Origin: Zasmidium citrigriseum
Taxonomy: Eukaryota > Ascomycota > Dothideomycetes > Mycosphaerellales > Mycosphaerellaceae
Assembly (NCBI GenBank): GCA_002786025.1
Contig: NHNW01000012.1
Coordinates: 310,001 to 374,000, forward strand
DNA length: 64,000 bases
Direction of reading: 5' to 3'
Shown: positions 21,798 to 33,800 of the stretch, in pieces
Layout of the letters: every line of letters begins with the position of its first letter
Numbering within the stretch: the first letter of the stretch is position 1
Notes under the pieces: generated by a model
The model's database searches: none
Told to the model about the DNA's origin: nothing
The model's input: the letters and a program-made list of their open reading frames with translations, nothing else
Position numbers and translations under genes: made by a program

Positions 21798-23585
21798 CTA
21801 GCCGCATACTACACCTTCCTTGGGTATCTCAGCTCGCTCGTCCTTGCCGTTGGTATTGGCAACGGGTACGCTCTCCACCTTTCCTTCAGCAGCCACACCA
21901 GCTTTTTGCTTGTTTTCTTTCTCTTTCTCCAACTTGGCTTTTGCCTTTTTACTCAGCTGCATGCTGCCCTTCTCAATTGCTTCTTTGGGCAGCGGTCGGA
22001 CGTGGGGCTGTACGACCCAGTACGGTCGTTTGCATCTACGCACTGCCTCTGTACTGGATAGCTCCGGATCTGCTATTTCTTCGCCTTCCGCAGGATCGGG
22101 ATATTCGTATTTCGAAGGATCCGTTTCGTACTCGAGGAGGCCAGCTTTGACAGCTTTCTCGGTGAGTGTTAGCACATTCTCATACGCATCAACATCTCCA
22201 GCACGGCAGCGAGCAAGTGCGTCTCGCACTTCGTGATGTGTTCCGACTAGTGACCGAAGAATATGGAAGCAGTGAGCTTGCATAGCGGTCATGTTCGGAT
22301 TGTTACACTTTTCGTGCTTGCCGGCCTTGCCTTGCTTCTTGTCTTGCTTGACCTCTTCTCGTTTTTGCTTTTTGGTAGGTGGAGGGCCATCTTCAGAGGG
22401 CGAGTCGGTATCTTGGGGTTGCTGTTCGGTAATTGCTTCAATCTCTGGTTCAGTTTGAACATCTGATGGCAGAAAGAGCGGTTCCCTCTTAGGCGGATCT
22501 TGTCCCAACACATGCCGGTGAATGATGTCGAGATATCGTCGAAGCACGGCATCTGCTCGATAGCCTCCTTTGCCATCCCTACCTCGCCAGTACTCTCTGC
22601 CTTCCTGGCCTACTGGAGGTCCCGGTGAAAATATTGACGGATCGTACAGATTTCCCTCCGCGCTCATCACCGCATCAGCCCCAGTCGCATCTAGACACTT
22701 CTGTAAATCGCCGTGCTGTAGGATGTTGCCATTGACGAACATGACTGTCTCTGGAGGCAACTGTTCACGCAAGTATCGCAGGATCTTCCAGTCTGCCAGA
22801 CCCGTGTTGTGGCCCTTTTGCTCTCTCTGGCGCCCATGCACGGTTATGAGGCTTGCTCCGGCGTTCAATATCATCTTGGCGTACTCCAGTGTCTTCTCTT
22901 TCGTTTCAAGCACTCGCATCTTCGCAGTTACTGGGATGTCCAGTCCTTTGTGAAGTGTGTTTATGAGTTTGTGAATCGTGTCCCAATCTTCTTGCAAGAA
23001 AGCCCCGTAGTGTCCTCGCTTTGCGATTCCTTGGGGACAGCCCAAGTTGAGATCTACAGCATCACAATATGGCTGCACTAGTTTCGCCGCCTCAAGCAAC
23101 TTATCGGGCTCGTTCGCGCAGAATTGCACAAACAGTGGTCTGTCAAACTTAGGGTTGCCGTCCAGGTACGCATCTTCCTCGCTGAAGGCTTTCTGCTGTT
23201 CCCCATCTGCAGGCTGAGGGATAGCGAGAGGTGGTTTCAGAGGTTCAAAGTGAGACGCTCGGTATTTTGGACCCTCTGCGAACAGCTTCGCGTGGAGCAT
23301 TGGCGAGTAGGCGAGTATCGTGCTGCGGAGCTCGGGTGGGAGAAACGATCGAGTGAGGAGTCGCCATGCGAATTCAGACTGATCCACCATCGGCGCGACG
23401 ACGTATTTGGGCGAGCCAATGCTCTCGTAGAAGGCGCGTCCATGGAGCTTTGCTGGCGCCATCTTCGAGTATAGGCGTAGTGGTAGTCGGTGGGAAAGTG
23501 ACGCTCGCGGTAGCAAGAGACGGCAGGTGTGGTAATTCGGTTCTACGCTTCGCCAGACATGAGATAGGATGGGCGGAGGAGACAT
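21798..23585 (-). CDS. DUS1: tRNA-dihydrouridine synthase (Dus1 type)
   Basis: FMN-dependent reductase that makes dihydrouridine in the tRNA D-loop (Dus1 acts at positions 16/17 in yeast). Single exon, 595 residues. The TIM-barrel start YVVAPMVDQSEFAWR is the substrate/FMN site, and the catalytic Cys is in DLNLGCPQGIAKRGHYGAFL. PVTAKMRVLETKEKTLEYA and ITVHGRQREQKG bind FMN and tRNA, and FVNGNILQHGD and ADAVMSAEGNLYDPSIF complete the barrel. A Lys-rich linker (KKQKREEVKQDKKQGKAGKH) and a C-terminal Lys-rich tail extend the protein beyond yeast Dus1. The first 41 residues before MAPAKLHG are Arg/Leu/Ser-rich and could be a mitochondrial presequence, or translation may start at 23462. Confidence 0.93.
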   Translation of the reverse strand: MSPPPILSHVWRSVEPNYHTCRLLLPRASLSHRLPLRLYSKMAPAKLHGRAFYESIGSPKYVVAPMVDQSEFAWRLLTRSFLPPELRSTILAYSPMLHAKLFAEGPKYRASHFEPLKPPLAIPQPADGEQQKAFSEEDAYLDGNPKFDRPLFVQFCANEPDKLLEAAKLVQPYCDAVDLNLGCPQGIAKRGHYGAFLQEDWDTIHKLINTLHKGLDIPVTAKMRVLETKEKTLEYAKMILNAGASLITVHGRQREQKGHNTGLADWKILRYLREQLPPETVMFVNGNILQHGDLQKCLDATGADAVMSAEGNLYDPSIFSPGPPVGQEGREYWRGRDGKGGYRADAVLRRYLDIIHRHVLGQDPPKREPLFLPSDVQTEPEIEAITEQQPQDTDSPSEDGPPPTKKQKREEVKQDKKQGKAGKHEKCNNPNMTAMQAHCFHILRSLVGTHHEVRDALARCRAGDVDAYENVLTLTEKAVKAGLLEYETDPSKYEYPDPAEGEEIADPELSSTEAVRRCKRPYWVVQPHVRPLPKEAIEKGSMQLSKKAKAKLEKEKENKQKAGVAAEGKVESVPVANTNGKDERAEIPKEGVVCG

Positions 23586-25408
23586 GCGATACTCATGGAA
23601 TCATGATGGTCGGAATCAAAGTCATCATTCATTCACCTTTCGAAATTGCGGAGTTCGGAAGTGAGCACGGGCCATCGGCGAACGCCGCCTTTTCACATGA
23701 CGATGGCAATGACCTCCGCAATGACTACGCAGGTGCTAAAAGGTCACCGAACGACTTGACGTTCCGTTACTCCAGTAGAATTGAACACTTTCATCACTGT
23801 ATTGTTCACAATGTTCCAAACCAACGAGCGACTGCCTCGAAGAGGAGTAGGCGAGCCGCCAGAAGCAAGCGGTGGGCGGTTTGGTCGGCATGAACGACTT
23901 TGATGTCGTTTGGGAGCTGTATCCGCATCAAGCAGACAATCCTATACGAGCGTGTCGAGCGTATCAGGTAGACGAAGCCTGACAAAAAAGATAAGTCAGC
24001 AATCTATACTATATTGTACTTCCTGATTGACACGAGCTTAGCGACCGATCTATCCGCACGTGCAAGACTTCCAGTGTTTCGGATGAATGAGATATACTAA
24101 AGTGCTGGCGCGAACGAGGTCTTGAACTGGTGGCGTGATACAGAAGCGCCACGTTCGCTCGCGACTTTGTCATGTTTGTACTTCTCTGTGGTCAAGATTG
24201 ACAGTCGGTCGAATCGAGAACGGGTTTCGAGGTGTCCAGAAATTCGTTCCTCGCGATGAGTGACAGGATAGACCTTGTTCAGGAAAGTCAGCTGGACCAA
24301 GCTGCTGACGAGCCACCTTCCCCTCCTCTTCTACCATCTTTCACACGCGAGGGACACGTTTTCACCGTCCCGCTCCCAAACGAAGTTGATATCTTCCCGC
24401 CGTGCCACCAAGAACTTGTCCGCGGGCCCAGATCTCGTCAAAATGATCCACCCCTTGGCTGGCTCGTGTTTCGCAGCTGCGCAGGAGCGGAGACACCCGC
24501 GGAGGGCTGGCGATATGGTCTCGCAATGGCACCACGCATGGGGGAGACAAGCCGTCAAATACTCAAGCACCAGGCGCCGAAGGCCAACGACGGAGTAATT
24601 AGAGATAGGCGCGCGTGCGAGGACTCGAAACACAGCCGCCTCGATTGGCGGTGGGTGGCTTTCTCGGCCATGCGCTAGCAATGCAGGAACCCGAGATCCC
24701 GTCCTTAGCGCGGTCGGCAAGAGCAGGGAGGAAGCGAATCGCTGCGATGAAACAGACTTCACGAGCCTCGACGGCCAGACTCCAAGACCTTTATTAGCAG
24801 CGCCTCTCTGCTGGTTTCACGCCTCGAAGTCTGTCGCTATCGCTGCATCGTCATACAGCATTCGCGGCCCAGCAGTCCGCCATCTCTACTCGCCCTTCTT
24901 CAGGTCGCCCAGCAATATCCTTGCCCTCGAAGTTTTGCCGCAACCGTCACCGTCTGGCTGCCCCTAGAGAACCGCCAGTCTGCCTGCCGACCGAGATCGA
25001 TAAGAAGTTGACGTCAGCCGCCGACAGACCGCGTCTGCATCGCATCCTGCGGTCGAATTAAGATTGCAACGTGGAGTGGGAGAGTCAAGCCGCCGCCGCT
25101 AGTGACGCCCACGCATTCACTCCAGCTTCGATTGTTGCCATTGTCCAGCACGTCAATAATGGAACAATGACATTTCTTTGCCGCAACAAACGCAATCTCA
25201 ATCTTTTGTTCCTTCGACATTGAGGCGGCCTCGGCCGGCAATGCTTGAAAAGCACACGACGCCCGCCACCATTCAATAAAGATTTGGACAGACTTTCCGC
25301 GCACAGCAACCACATTCGCTACCGCAACACCACACTTTCGCCGAACGCACATCGCCTCTTGCCGGCGCTAGTATTTGGATTTTGCAGGCAATTTGACTCT
25401 TTGTCCAG
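23586..25408. other. Intergenic, divergent region of 1.8 kb
   Basis: Shared upstream region of DUS1 and the ferric-reductase-like gene. A 148-codon frame at 24232-24678 overlaps open antisense frames and has no domain I know; it is left uncalled. No repeats or RNA genes seen. Confidence 0.45.
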
Positions 25409-27586
25409 TTGCAGTGGAACGCGTCCACATTCTTGGCCCGCTTCAGGAAAAACGGCGTCGATCTCAAAGCACAGACTCCCCTGAGAGCGCTTTGTTACCT
25501 CCTCAACGTCGCGCTGGCCGCGATGCATTCTCTACACCTTCACCACCACTTCAAACCACATGGGCCTGATGCCGGGAACATCATGGCACCACGAGACCCA
25601 TTACCCGCGCCCGATCCCCTCCCAAATGCGATCCCGATACCGCAACCCGTACCCGTCGGCGATTTTGGCGTCCAATTGAACATCTCCAGCCATGCGAGTA
25701 TCTTCAGCCACGGCCTGACTGGCGTGAATCAGGGCCTCAACTACCTCTTTGTTGCAACACTGGTCTTGTCGTTCGTGGGCCTACTGGTCATTACACTGGC
25801 ATACCGATGGATGCTCATGCTCAAGGCGCATATGCGCCATTTGCTCAGTATGGGGCGAGAGGCGGATCAAAGATATTGGATGTACAACCATGGGAATTTC
25901 TGGCCGCGGATAAAGAAATACTTGCTATACGCACCACTCTTTCGAAATCGACACAACAGAGAGATCCAGCTCTCTCAGGCCGTCACCATTGGCACACTGC
26001 CATCACGATACCACACCATCCTTCTCCTTGTGTACCTGGCCTCGAACGTGGCCTACTGCTTGGTTCTCGACTGGAGCGAGAGCCGTAATGCAATCTTCGC
26101 AGAGCTTCGAGGAAGATCCGGCGTACTGGCTGCGCTCAACTTAATACCGACATTTCTCTTCGCCGCTCGGAATAATCCTTTAATACCGATCCTGCGAGTT
26201 TCCTACGATACCTTCAACCTTTTGCACCGCTGGTGCGCACGGATGGTCATCATCGAGAGCATCATTCATACCGTGATGTGGGCCATCAACGCCTACGAGG
26301 CCGGAGGATCAAGACAGCTTGGCGTCTCTCTGGAGACTTCATTGAGCTACAGATGGGGCATGGTCGGCACCGCCATCTTCGTCTTCATTGGAATCGCATC
26401 CCTTGGCCCAATCAGACATGCCTTCTATGAGACCTTTTTGAACGGCCATCGAATCCTGGTCCTTGTCGGCATGATTGGAGTTTACATACATCTCGATGCC
26501 GCTGGATTGCCACCACTTCCCATGGTCCAGGTCGCTCTTGCCTTTTGGGTTGTGGAATGGGTCTGGCGAATTTCGAGGATTCTTTACTACAACGTCAGTC
26601 GGAAGGATGGTCTAACCCGCGTCACTGTCGAATGGTTGCCATCAGAAGCATGCCGTGTGACTTTTGAGATCAAACGACCTTGGAAATGGACCCCGGGCTG
26701 CCACGTTCACGCATTCATTCCGGCACTGGCACTTTGGTCCAGTCACCCTTTCTCCGTCGCATGGGCGGAGGCTCGACCAAAGCATCCCCCCATGGAAATC
26801 GAAATGGAAAAGCTGGCGCCTCCCATCGACACGGCATTCACTTCCGACTCGGCACGAAGGCCTATAGCGACATCTCGTGCATCACAATTCTCCAGGAAGA
26901 GTGTCAGCTTGACCGCAATGGCTCAAGCAGCTGAGGCAGCCCACAAACCTGAAGATACCAACATTGCCCTGCCACGGGATTCCAGCGTCACTTCAGTATC
27001 TCTCATCGTACGAGCCCGAACCGGAATGACACGGCAGCTTTACAACAAGCTGGTCAAGCGAGACAGAAAGCCGTTCGTCACATGGGGAGCAATCGAAGGT
27101 CCTTACGGAGGACACGATTCGTTTTCATCTTACGGCACTGTCATCCTTTTCGCCGGCGGTGTTGGAATCACACATATGGTTGGATACATTCACCACCTCA
27201 TGCTACAGTATCAGGCTGGCATGTGCAGCACGAGAAAGATCCTACTCGTCTGGTCGGTACCCAACACCGAGGCCTTGGAATGGGTGCGAAGTTGGATGGA
27301 CACAATCCTCAGAATGGAAGGCCGAAGAGAAATCCTGCGAATCCAGCTTTTCGTCACCAAACCCCGACACAGAGGCGAAGTTGTATCGAGCACAGGGAGT
27401 GTACAAATGGTGCCTGGAAGATGCGCACCGGCTACCATCATTGAAAAAGAATTGCCTGAACGGATAGGGTCGATCGCAGTAAGCTGCTGTGGCCCAGGAG
27501 CGTTCGCCGACTCAGTCAGGGCTGCCTGCAGGTCCGTAGTGACCGACTGCCAGCTCGATTTCATCGAGGAGGCCTTTACCTACTAG
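25409..27586 (+). CDS. Ferric reductase-like transmembrane flavocytochrome (FRE/NOX superfamily)
   Basis: Predicted plasma-membrane NADPH oxidoreductase that passes electrons through FAD and two hemes, usually to Fe(III) or Cu(II). Single exon, 725 residues. After a roughly 105-residue extracytoplasmic part come a membrane segment (LNYLFVATLVLSFVGLLVIT) and the ferric reductase domain. Paired heme ligands have the correct spacing: H273 and H287 (HX13H, LLHRW...SIIHTV) and H347 and H361 (GHRIL...YIHLD). FAD binding is at HPFSVAW (about residue 446), NADPH binding at LFAGGVGITHMVGYI (about 578-592), and the C-terminal CGPGAFADSVR is present. Later in-frame ATGs (MHSLHLHHH, MAPRDPLP) are alternative starts. 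No iron-regulator site was identified, so substrate preference is open. Confidence 0.93.
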   Translation: MQWNASTFLARFRKNGVDLKAQTPLRALCYLLNVALAAMHSLHLHHHFKPHGPDAGNIMAPRDPLPAPDPLPNAIPIPQPVPVGDFGVQLNISSHASIFSHGLTGVNQGLNYLFVATLVLSFVGLLVITLAYRWMLMLKAHMRHLLSMGREADQRYWMYNHGNFWPRIKKYLLYAPLFRNRHNREIQLSQAVTIGTLPSRYHTILLLVYLASNVAYCLVLDWSESRNAIFAELRGRSGVLAALNLIPTFLFAARNNPLIPILRVSYDTFNLLHRWCARMVIIESIIHTVMWAINAYEAGGSRQLGVSLETSLSYRWGMVGTAIFVFIGIASLGPIRHAFYETFLNGHRILVLVGMIGVYIHLDAAGLPPLPMVQVALAFWVVEWVWRISRILYYNVSRKDGLTRVTVEWLPSEACRVTFEIKRPWKWTPGCHVHAFIPALALWSSHPFSVAWAEARPKHPPMEIEMEKLAPPIDTAFTSDSARRPIATSRASQFSRKSVSLTAMAQAAEAAHKPEDTNIALPRDSSVTSVSLIVRARTGMTRQLYNKLVKRDRKPFVTWGAIEGPYGGHDSFSSYGTVILFAGGVGITHMVGYIHHLMLQYQAGMCSTRKILLVWSVPNTEALEWVRSWMDTILRMEGRREILRIQLFVTKPRHRGEVVSSTGSVQMVPGRCAPATIIEKELPERIGSIAVSCCGPGAFADSVRAACRSVVTDCQLDFIEEAFTY

Positions 27587-28278
27587 ATGCAAACGACAGA
27601 TGCCTTTCAAGGCTGCAAAATTGCGCAAACTCGTACCTAAATCACGACGTCACGGCGGCACTGCTAGTTTTTGAGCGATGATACCCCTCTGCACAGCGGA
27701 AAATTGTACATAGAACTACAAGACCAAAAAGAAGTCCCAGTTTGTTCAAAGAGAGTACGTTTCAATTCATCAGGACTTTCAAATTTGGCAAGGGGACTTG
27801 TCTGATCGAACAGAATTTCACTATGTGGATGAGACATTAGTAGAGTCTTCGTGTTGTTTGACCGAGTCTTCGGTCCCATGTGTTCGGTGAAGATAGTGGA
27901 TAGAAGATTGACAGGGCCACATGTATTGTGCGGAGGAACGGAGCTGCTTTCGATCTTCTAGCTTGCTAGAGTTGATAGTCCTTTCCGACCCTCCAGTTGT
28001 GTTCCTACCTTGGCCACTTCAACACCATCAAACCACGTTCTCCAATCTGATGTCATTAGTGGCCTTGGATGCTACTGAGGAGCACATCAACGATTTAATT
28101 TCTTGTCATTCTCCTTACTGCATTGACGACACCCACCCTTCCGAACTCGTTCAGCAAGCTACGGGGCGTAGTGAAGATGCCAGAGAGACTGAAGTGCCGC
28201 TTGCGAAGATCGAACGTGCTAGTGGTACATTAACATCAAAGTTTGGCAAGACGAAGAACTTCAGGTTCAATTGTCTTT
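27587..28278. other. Intergenic between converging genes, about 690 bp
   Basis: 3' flanks of the FRE-like gene and the acidic hypothetical. The 27921-28316 frame overlaps the 3' end of the opposite gene and has no domain. Confidence 0.45.
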
Positions 28279-28908
28279 TCATGAAGGGCAAATTCCCTCG
28301 CCCCTTGCTGGGCTAGAAGACTTCGATGCAGGTTCCTGCTCTCCCAACATCTCCTGCTGCTGGTCTGCCCGACTCGCCAGCATCCCGTCCTGGGTCTTGT
28401 TTTGGTCAGATTCGTCGAAGGTGCCATCGCGGCCCATAGTTGACTCATCAAGCGAACCTCGCTGTACTGGCGTAGGCGCCTCGGGCTCATCGGCGTCTCC
28501 CTCCATACCATTGCCCTCCTCATCATCCTCATCCTCGCTACTCTGATTCCGCTCCTCCTGAATGACATCCCAAAGCCGATCAATCATCTCGCGCAGCTCA
28601 CGCAATGTAGGCTCGACAGTGTCATCGGTCCGCTCCAAGTAGTGATTTGCGATATGCCACTGGGAGTTGGCTTGGTCGTAGTAATTGGCCATATCAGCAG
28701 GAGCAGCGAAAGCTGTTCCAAGAAGAGTCAAGAGTCGGATGCGGTCGAATTGGTTGATGTGTGTCTTGAGAACGGCCTCCGCACCCTCGATGAAGTCCCC
28801 AAGACGCTCGCCATCTTCGTCGTTGTTGTAGATGTCGAAGACTTGCTGGATTGTCCAGCCTGTATCATGATTCGGTGCGGGTGGCGATGGGTTGTTTGCG
28901 TGGTTCAT
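28279..28908 (-). CDS. Acidic hypothetical protein
   Basis: Single-exon model of 209 residues from the ATG at 28908. The frame stays open for 49 more codons upstream but without an ATG, so an upstream exon cannot be excluded. Residues about 15-115 look ordered and helical (WTIQQVFDIYNNDEDGERLG, FDRIRLLTLLGTAFAAPADM, LRELREMIDRLWDVIQEER). The rest is acidic and disordered (EDEDDEEGNGMEG). I recognise no family. It is the last gene before the RIP-mutated element, about 660 bp away. Confidence 0.55.
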   Translation of the reverse strand: MNHANNPSPPAPNHDTGWTIQQVFDIYNNDEDGERLGDFIEGAEAVLKTHINQFDRIRLLTLLGTAFAAPADMANYYDQANSQWHIANHYLERTDDTVEPTLRELREMIDRLWDVIQEERNQSSEDEDDEEGNGMEGDADEPEAPTPVQRGSLDESTMGRDGTFDESDQNKTQDGMLASRADQQQEMLGEQEPASKSSSPARGEGICPS

Positions 28909-29569
28909 GGCGACGGTGGTGGAATTAATGATGGCGGTAGGCGAGGGTGAGTGTGCTTTTGGTGTTGGTCCCCTCCAATCCCTGAATTTGTCGCAAAGGA
29001 CTTTGATTGGAACAAGATCTTCAGGATCTCGGAATAAAGCAAAGTCCCAGAGCAAGGTGGTCTGCCAGTTGAAGCGGAGAGGGGGGTAAAGGTTCAGATT
29101 GCAAGCTGTTGTCGGGAAAGAGATCCGAGAAAGTGCGGGCTTCGAGAAAGCGACAAAGACGTTGGAGCAGAAAATCAGATGTAGGTGATCAAGTTTGGAT
29201 GAGAAGAAGAGGAGACATCAGGAAAGCATCATAACCTCACAAGACTGCTCAATTGCTAGTCTGGATGTCCAGACCAGACATATGAAGCTACAAGAAGCCA
29301 TTTCGATCGATGAGGCTGCATTTGTGGTCGTCGTTCGGGAGTCCTGCTTGATTTCTGTATTTGAGCTTTCTTCTAGATGGCAATTGGTATCTTGACCTAA
29401 TGATTTCCACCATTCAGTTCAACAGTTCTGTGATGCAGTGACCGTGTGAAGAGGACGTAGGTGTAGCATTGATGAAGTACCTCCATGTGTTCAGGGGAAA
29501 CGGGAGGATCGAAGGAGTGACGTCTCACCTTTCAACGTTCCCGTCAAGCTTCCTTAGTGGATTACCCCC
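28909..29569. other. Flank between last left-arm gene and the RIP island
   Basis: Normal base use, with CA and TG present at ordinary frequency, so not RIP-mutated. It presumably contains the promoter of the acidic hypothetical. No supported gene. Confidence 0.5.
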
Positions 29570-29596
29570 AGGAATTAGACGGTTTATGTACGGTAC

Positions 29597-29822
29597 TTGA
29601 ACCGTTCAAAATGTGAAACCATCGGAAAGTTGTAACCGCCTTCAAACCGAAAGATCATATTAACGGTTTTCTTGTAACAATAGTTTAATACAATTCGAAC
29701 GATTATATAGATTAAACGATTATTCTATATCTACGGCTAATATTTTTAATAGTTCGTATAAGGATAAACGGTTTACGCTAAAATAAATAGTTTGTATTAC
29801 GGTTATATATCTAGGAACGGTC
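29597..29822 (+). repeat. Left terminal inverted repeat (imperfect)
   Basis: Two blocks match the right end in inverse orientation. The outer block is the palindromic TTGAACCGTTCAA at 29597-29609; the right end has TTGAATCGTTCAA at 39152-39164, one mismatch. The inner block, about 29776-29820, begins GCTAAAATAAATAGTTTG and ends AGGAACGGT; the reverse complement of 38861-38907 begins GCTAAAAATAAATAGTTT and ends AAGAACGGT. RIP has scattered transitions through both copies. Confidence 0.7.
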
Positions 29823-30879
29823 GGCTTTCCCGCCCTATACCCGCCCTATACCTAGCCTATCTAGTACCTTCTACTTAACCGCTAGTTTAGTTTAGATTAT
29901 ATTAATAATTATAGAATCGATTATAATACTATCGCGAACTATAGAAGAAACCTCGTTCTAGCTAGCGTTACTATTCGCGACGGTTATTATCGTAACTAGC
30001 TAGCTAGCTAGCTAAGCTTCTATAAAATTCGCGAAGTTTCTTACCTACTTACTTACTTCCTTAATATACTCGACTATCTTATCTACTAAACTCTCTATTA
30101 TATCGTAGTATAGTTATTAAAGTTGAAGTCGAAGTCGAAGTTAGTATTAGTCTAGATAGTCGTTAATCGTAATAGTCGTAAGTCGTAGAGTTATAAATCT
30201 ATTTTATACTATATTAAATCTATTAATATTAATAATATACGATAAAGTAGGAGCTATAGTAGCGGTATACCTTAAAAGATAAAATCGTCGAACGGAAAGA
30301 AAAGTATCTATAGATAGTCCTATAATACTATTAGAGCTAGTTTAGAATATAGGGACCTAAAATATACCTAAGGAGGCTACTAATAGAATAGATATCTATT
30401 ACTCTAGGGAGTAGTTAGTTCTAGCTTAGTTATCTAGCGAGACGGTAGTAGAGATATATCTTCGTAGTTTAGATCTAGACCGTTAGACCTATAGCGGTAT
30501 TAGTATATTATCGCCTAGTAGTTAATATTAGAGGCTATATCTATATAAGGATAGAAGTAAAAAATCTTAAAGCGTAAGCTTAAAATAAAGGAACCTCGAC
30601 GAGGGATTAGAGTCTAGATAATCTATATAGTCGTTAGCTCGCGAATTATTAATATATAATCGGGTAGGATATACCTTCGATAGGATAGAATTGTTTATAT
30701 CTACTAAGAGGACTATTAGTAGCTTCTCGTCTATAGACGGAGTAAAATATCGAACTTACCTTATATATAAATAGTCGAGTAGTCGAGCTAGAGTTTACCT
30801 ATTATTAGTTAGATAGATACCGCCTTACTACTAGTAGTTAATACTAGCTCTTACTTACTAGCTTCTATTTATAGCTATT

Positions 30880-33800
30880 AAATATCCTAGTCTACGAATA
30901 ATATTTTATCCCTATTACCTATCTCTAAGGAGTCTAGCCTAGTCTCGATCTTAGTACTACTAAGGCGACGGATAGGTACTATTTAGATCTTCTAGCCTCT
31001 AACCTTTAGTAAGCTAACGATAATACCTCCTATACTAGACGTAATCTTCCTTAGTCTAAAGGTTTCGAGCTAGAGGATTAGATCGCGGTAATTTACTTTA
31101 TCGATCGGAGTTACTATTAAGAATAGGTAAGCTTACGAAGACGATACTCCGTAGTACGTAAAGATTTAATTAACCTAGCCTATATTATCGCCGCGGTATC
31201 GAATAAAGTCGCTATAGCGTAGTACTATACGGCGCTAAGACTAAGGGTCGTTAAAGCTAAATCGCTTATACTAGACGATTAGTACTAGATTCGTTATCTA
31301 GCCTATATTTAGAAGGCTATAATCTAATAGATACGTACCTAATAAGGCCTAGCGAAAGGGGACTAATATACCGCTATTCTTAACTAGTAGTAGTAGGTAA
31401 TCTTTATAGTACTTTCCGACTAAACGACCGCCTATACTAACGTCCTAGTACTAATCGTCTAATTTAATCGCTTCTATACCGTCTAGTTCCGAGAGTTTAT
31501 TAGTAGTATCTCTATACTCTATACGAGGTAGGATCTTATCTAGGAGCCGAGAGTTCTACCGTATAATAGTCTAGACTTACGTAGCGATAGTAGACTCTAG
31601 ATATCTACCCTATAGTAGAAGGCGGATACTTATCTCTAGGTATTAATAGTAGAGTAAGTCGCGCTCTAGATTCTATAAATTAGTATTATAGATCTCGCGC
31701 TTAAACTCTCTATACTTATCTTTACCTATTAGTACGTTATAGTTACTCGTAAAACTATACTTAGCGATATAGGCGTTATAGTAGAGGCTAATATAGACGT
31801 TTAGGCGGCTCGCGATAGTATAATACTTTATAGCCCGAATCTTCTCGTCGGTCTTCTTATCTATCGTAGTCTCGAGTTTAGGCTCTTCTTCTCTAGCTAG
31901 CGTTAGAGCTTCGCTAGTACTAGTACTAGTACTAGTACTAGTACTACGTCCGCGACTAGTAGGGCGACTACCGCGACCTCGGGCCTTCCTACGTCTACTA
32001 CTACGTAGTAAGCTAGGGCGGCTCTATAGCTTATTCTCGGCGGCGATAGTACTATATTCGTATAGGTCCTAGAATATCTTATAGTAGAGCTTTATCTCGC
32101 GGTAGAATTCCTAGCGCTACTATATAGTAAGCTTATTTAATATAAGGTTTATATTTAAACGGGCTATACTAGTAAGTATACGTACGATAATATTAGCTAC
32201 TATAATCTACTACGCGGGTATCCTAGTAGATTATAGAAGACTAACTACTTCTCTTATTCTATTAACCGTAGCGTCTCGGAACTATAGCTAGATATACTCG
32301 TCCTTTAACTATACGTATAGGAGTAGTAAGATAATAATCGACTATCTCGCGTACTCTAAGAGTATATAGCTAAGGAGGTAATATAGCGGGGACTATAATC
32401 GCGCTATACCTAGTAGAAACTAGAATATTCGTAACTACTTATTATATTTAATAAGGGCCTATAGTATTAGGATCTACTTAATTAGTAGCGTATATAGTAG
32501 ATACGAGAGGCTATTATATTCTAAGTATACTAGATCTAAGGTACGAGTTAAGATAATATCTAGTCCTAGTAAGATCTTCTATAGTAGTAGGCGGAAGACG
32601 TCTATTCCCTTACTATAGGCGAATTCGATTCGGCTAGTCTTAGTAGCTACCTACTTATCCTACTCCTCGGGTATAGGCTATTTAGTAGTTACCTCCTCTA
32701 TCCTAGACCTCTTAAACTTCTTAGTCGGACGTATAGATCTAGCCTTAGCCTAAGTAGCTTTACTAGCCTTAAGATATTAGCGGATCCGCTTAGTCTTATA
32801 ATAGAAACGACTATTCGTAATAGTATCGAAGTCTAACTAGCTACGGGATTCCTTATATATATAGTAGAATCGATAGCTATAGTTCGTATTATAGCTTAGT
32901 ATACTAGAGTTCTCTTATTACTATAGTATATCGCTAGTATAGAATAACGTAAAGGTATATATAAAAGCCTTATTTAATATATTACTAGCGAGGTCTATCT
33001 TAACTCCTACGTCTAGTTAGTAAAGGCTAGGCCTAATCGCGGTTACGAGGCTATCTATATTACTACTATATAGTCCTAGCGTAAGAGGTATAATATTCGT
33101 ATAGCGATTACGCTCCTAGAAAGAGAGACTAGCGAAGATAAAGTAAAATCCTATTAGGGATCTATATATATTACGAAATAGACTAAAGCTATTAATAAAG
33201 TTAATTAGTAGTACGGAAATAACCTTCCTATCGTTTACTACGAAGGAGGATACTAGATAACGCCGACTAAAATATATAATTTTAAGCTCGCTACGGATAG
33301 TATAGGCCTACTAGACTAGATAGAGTCGACCCTATAGGTAGAGTAGCTAGCTATCGTCGTTAGAACCTACTATATTCTTATAGATTAGAATCGTTAGAAT
33401 ACGGCGTATAAAGAAGTCGTAAGAGTAGGCGGGAAAGTTAGTAGGCTTAATATTACTATCGAACTCGTAGTAGACTATAATAATCCCCTTAAATAGCTAG
33501 ATATTAGCCTCGAGGATATAGGAGTTACTACCCTCGATAATAAAGAGCTCCTTTACGCCTAGCTCCTTAGCGGTTAGATAGTCGAAGAAGGTCTAGCGCT
33601 ACTCGGCCTTTAGAGTATTTCCTAGTATAAGTAACTAGATTTTAACGACCTTATAGTTATACTAGCTAGCGGCTTATACGTTTACGCTCTTATTAATTCC
33701 CGTAGTAAGGACGCGGCTAATATAGAGCTTAGTAGTAGAGGTAGTCTACTAGTATTAGTAACTCGGGGTTAGATACTTAAATCGGACGAAGTTAGATAGA

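Noticed and set aside
24232..24678. 148-codon plus frame between DUS1 and the FRE-like gene
   Set aside because: No domain, overlapping open antisense frames, Pro/Arg-rich; a real gene is not excluded but cannot be supported.
29998..30016. TAGC repeat run as a regulatory site
   Set aside because: A short run of GCTA units inside RIP-mutated DNA, where low complexity of this kind is expected by chance.
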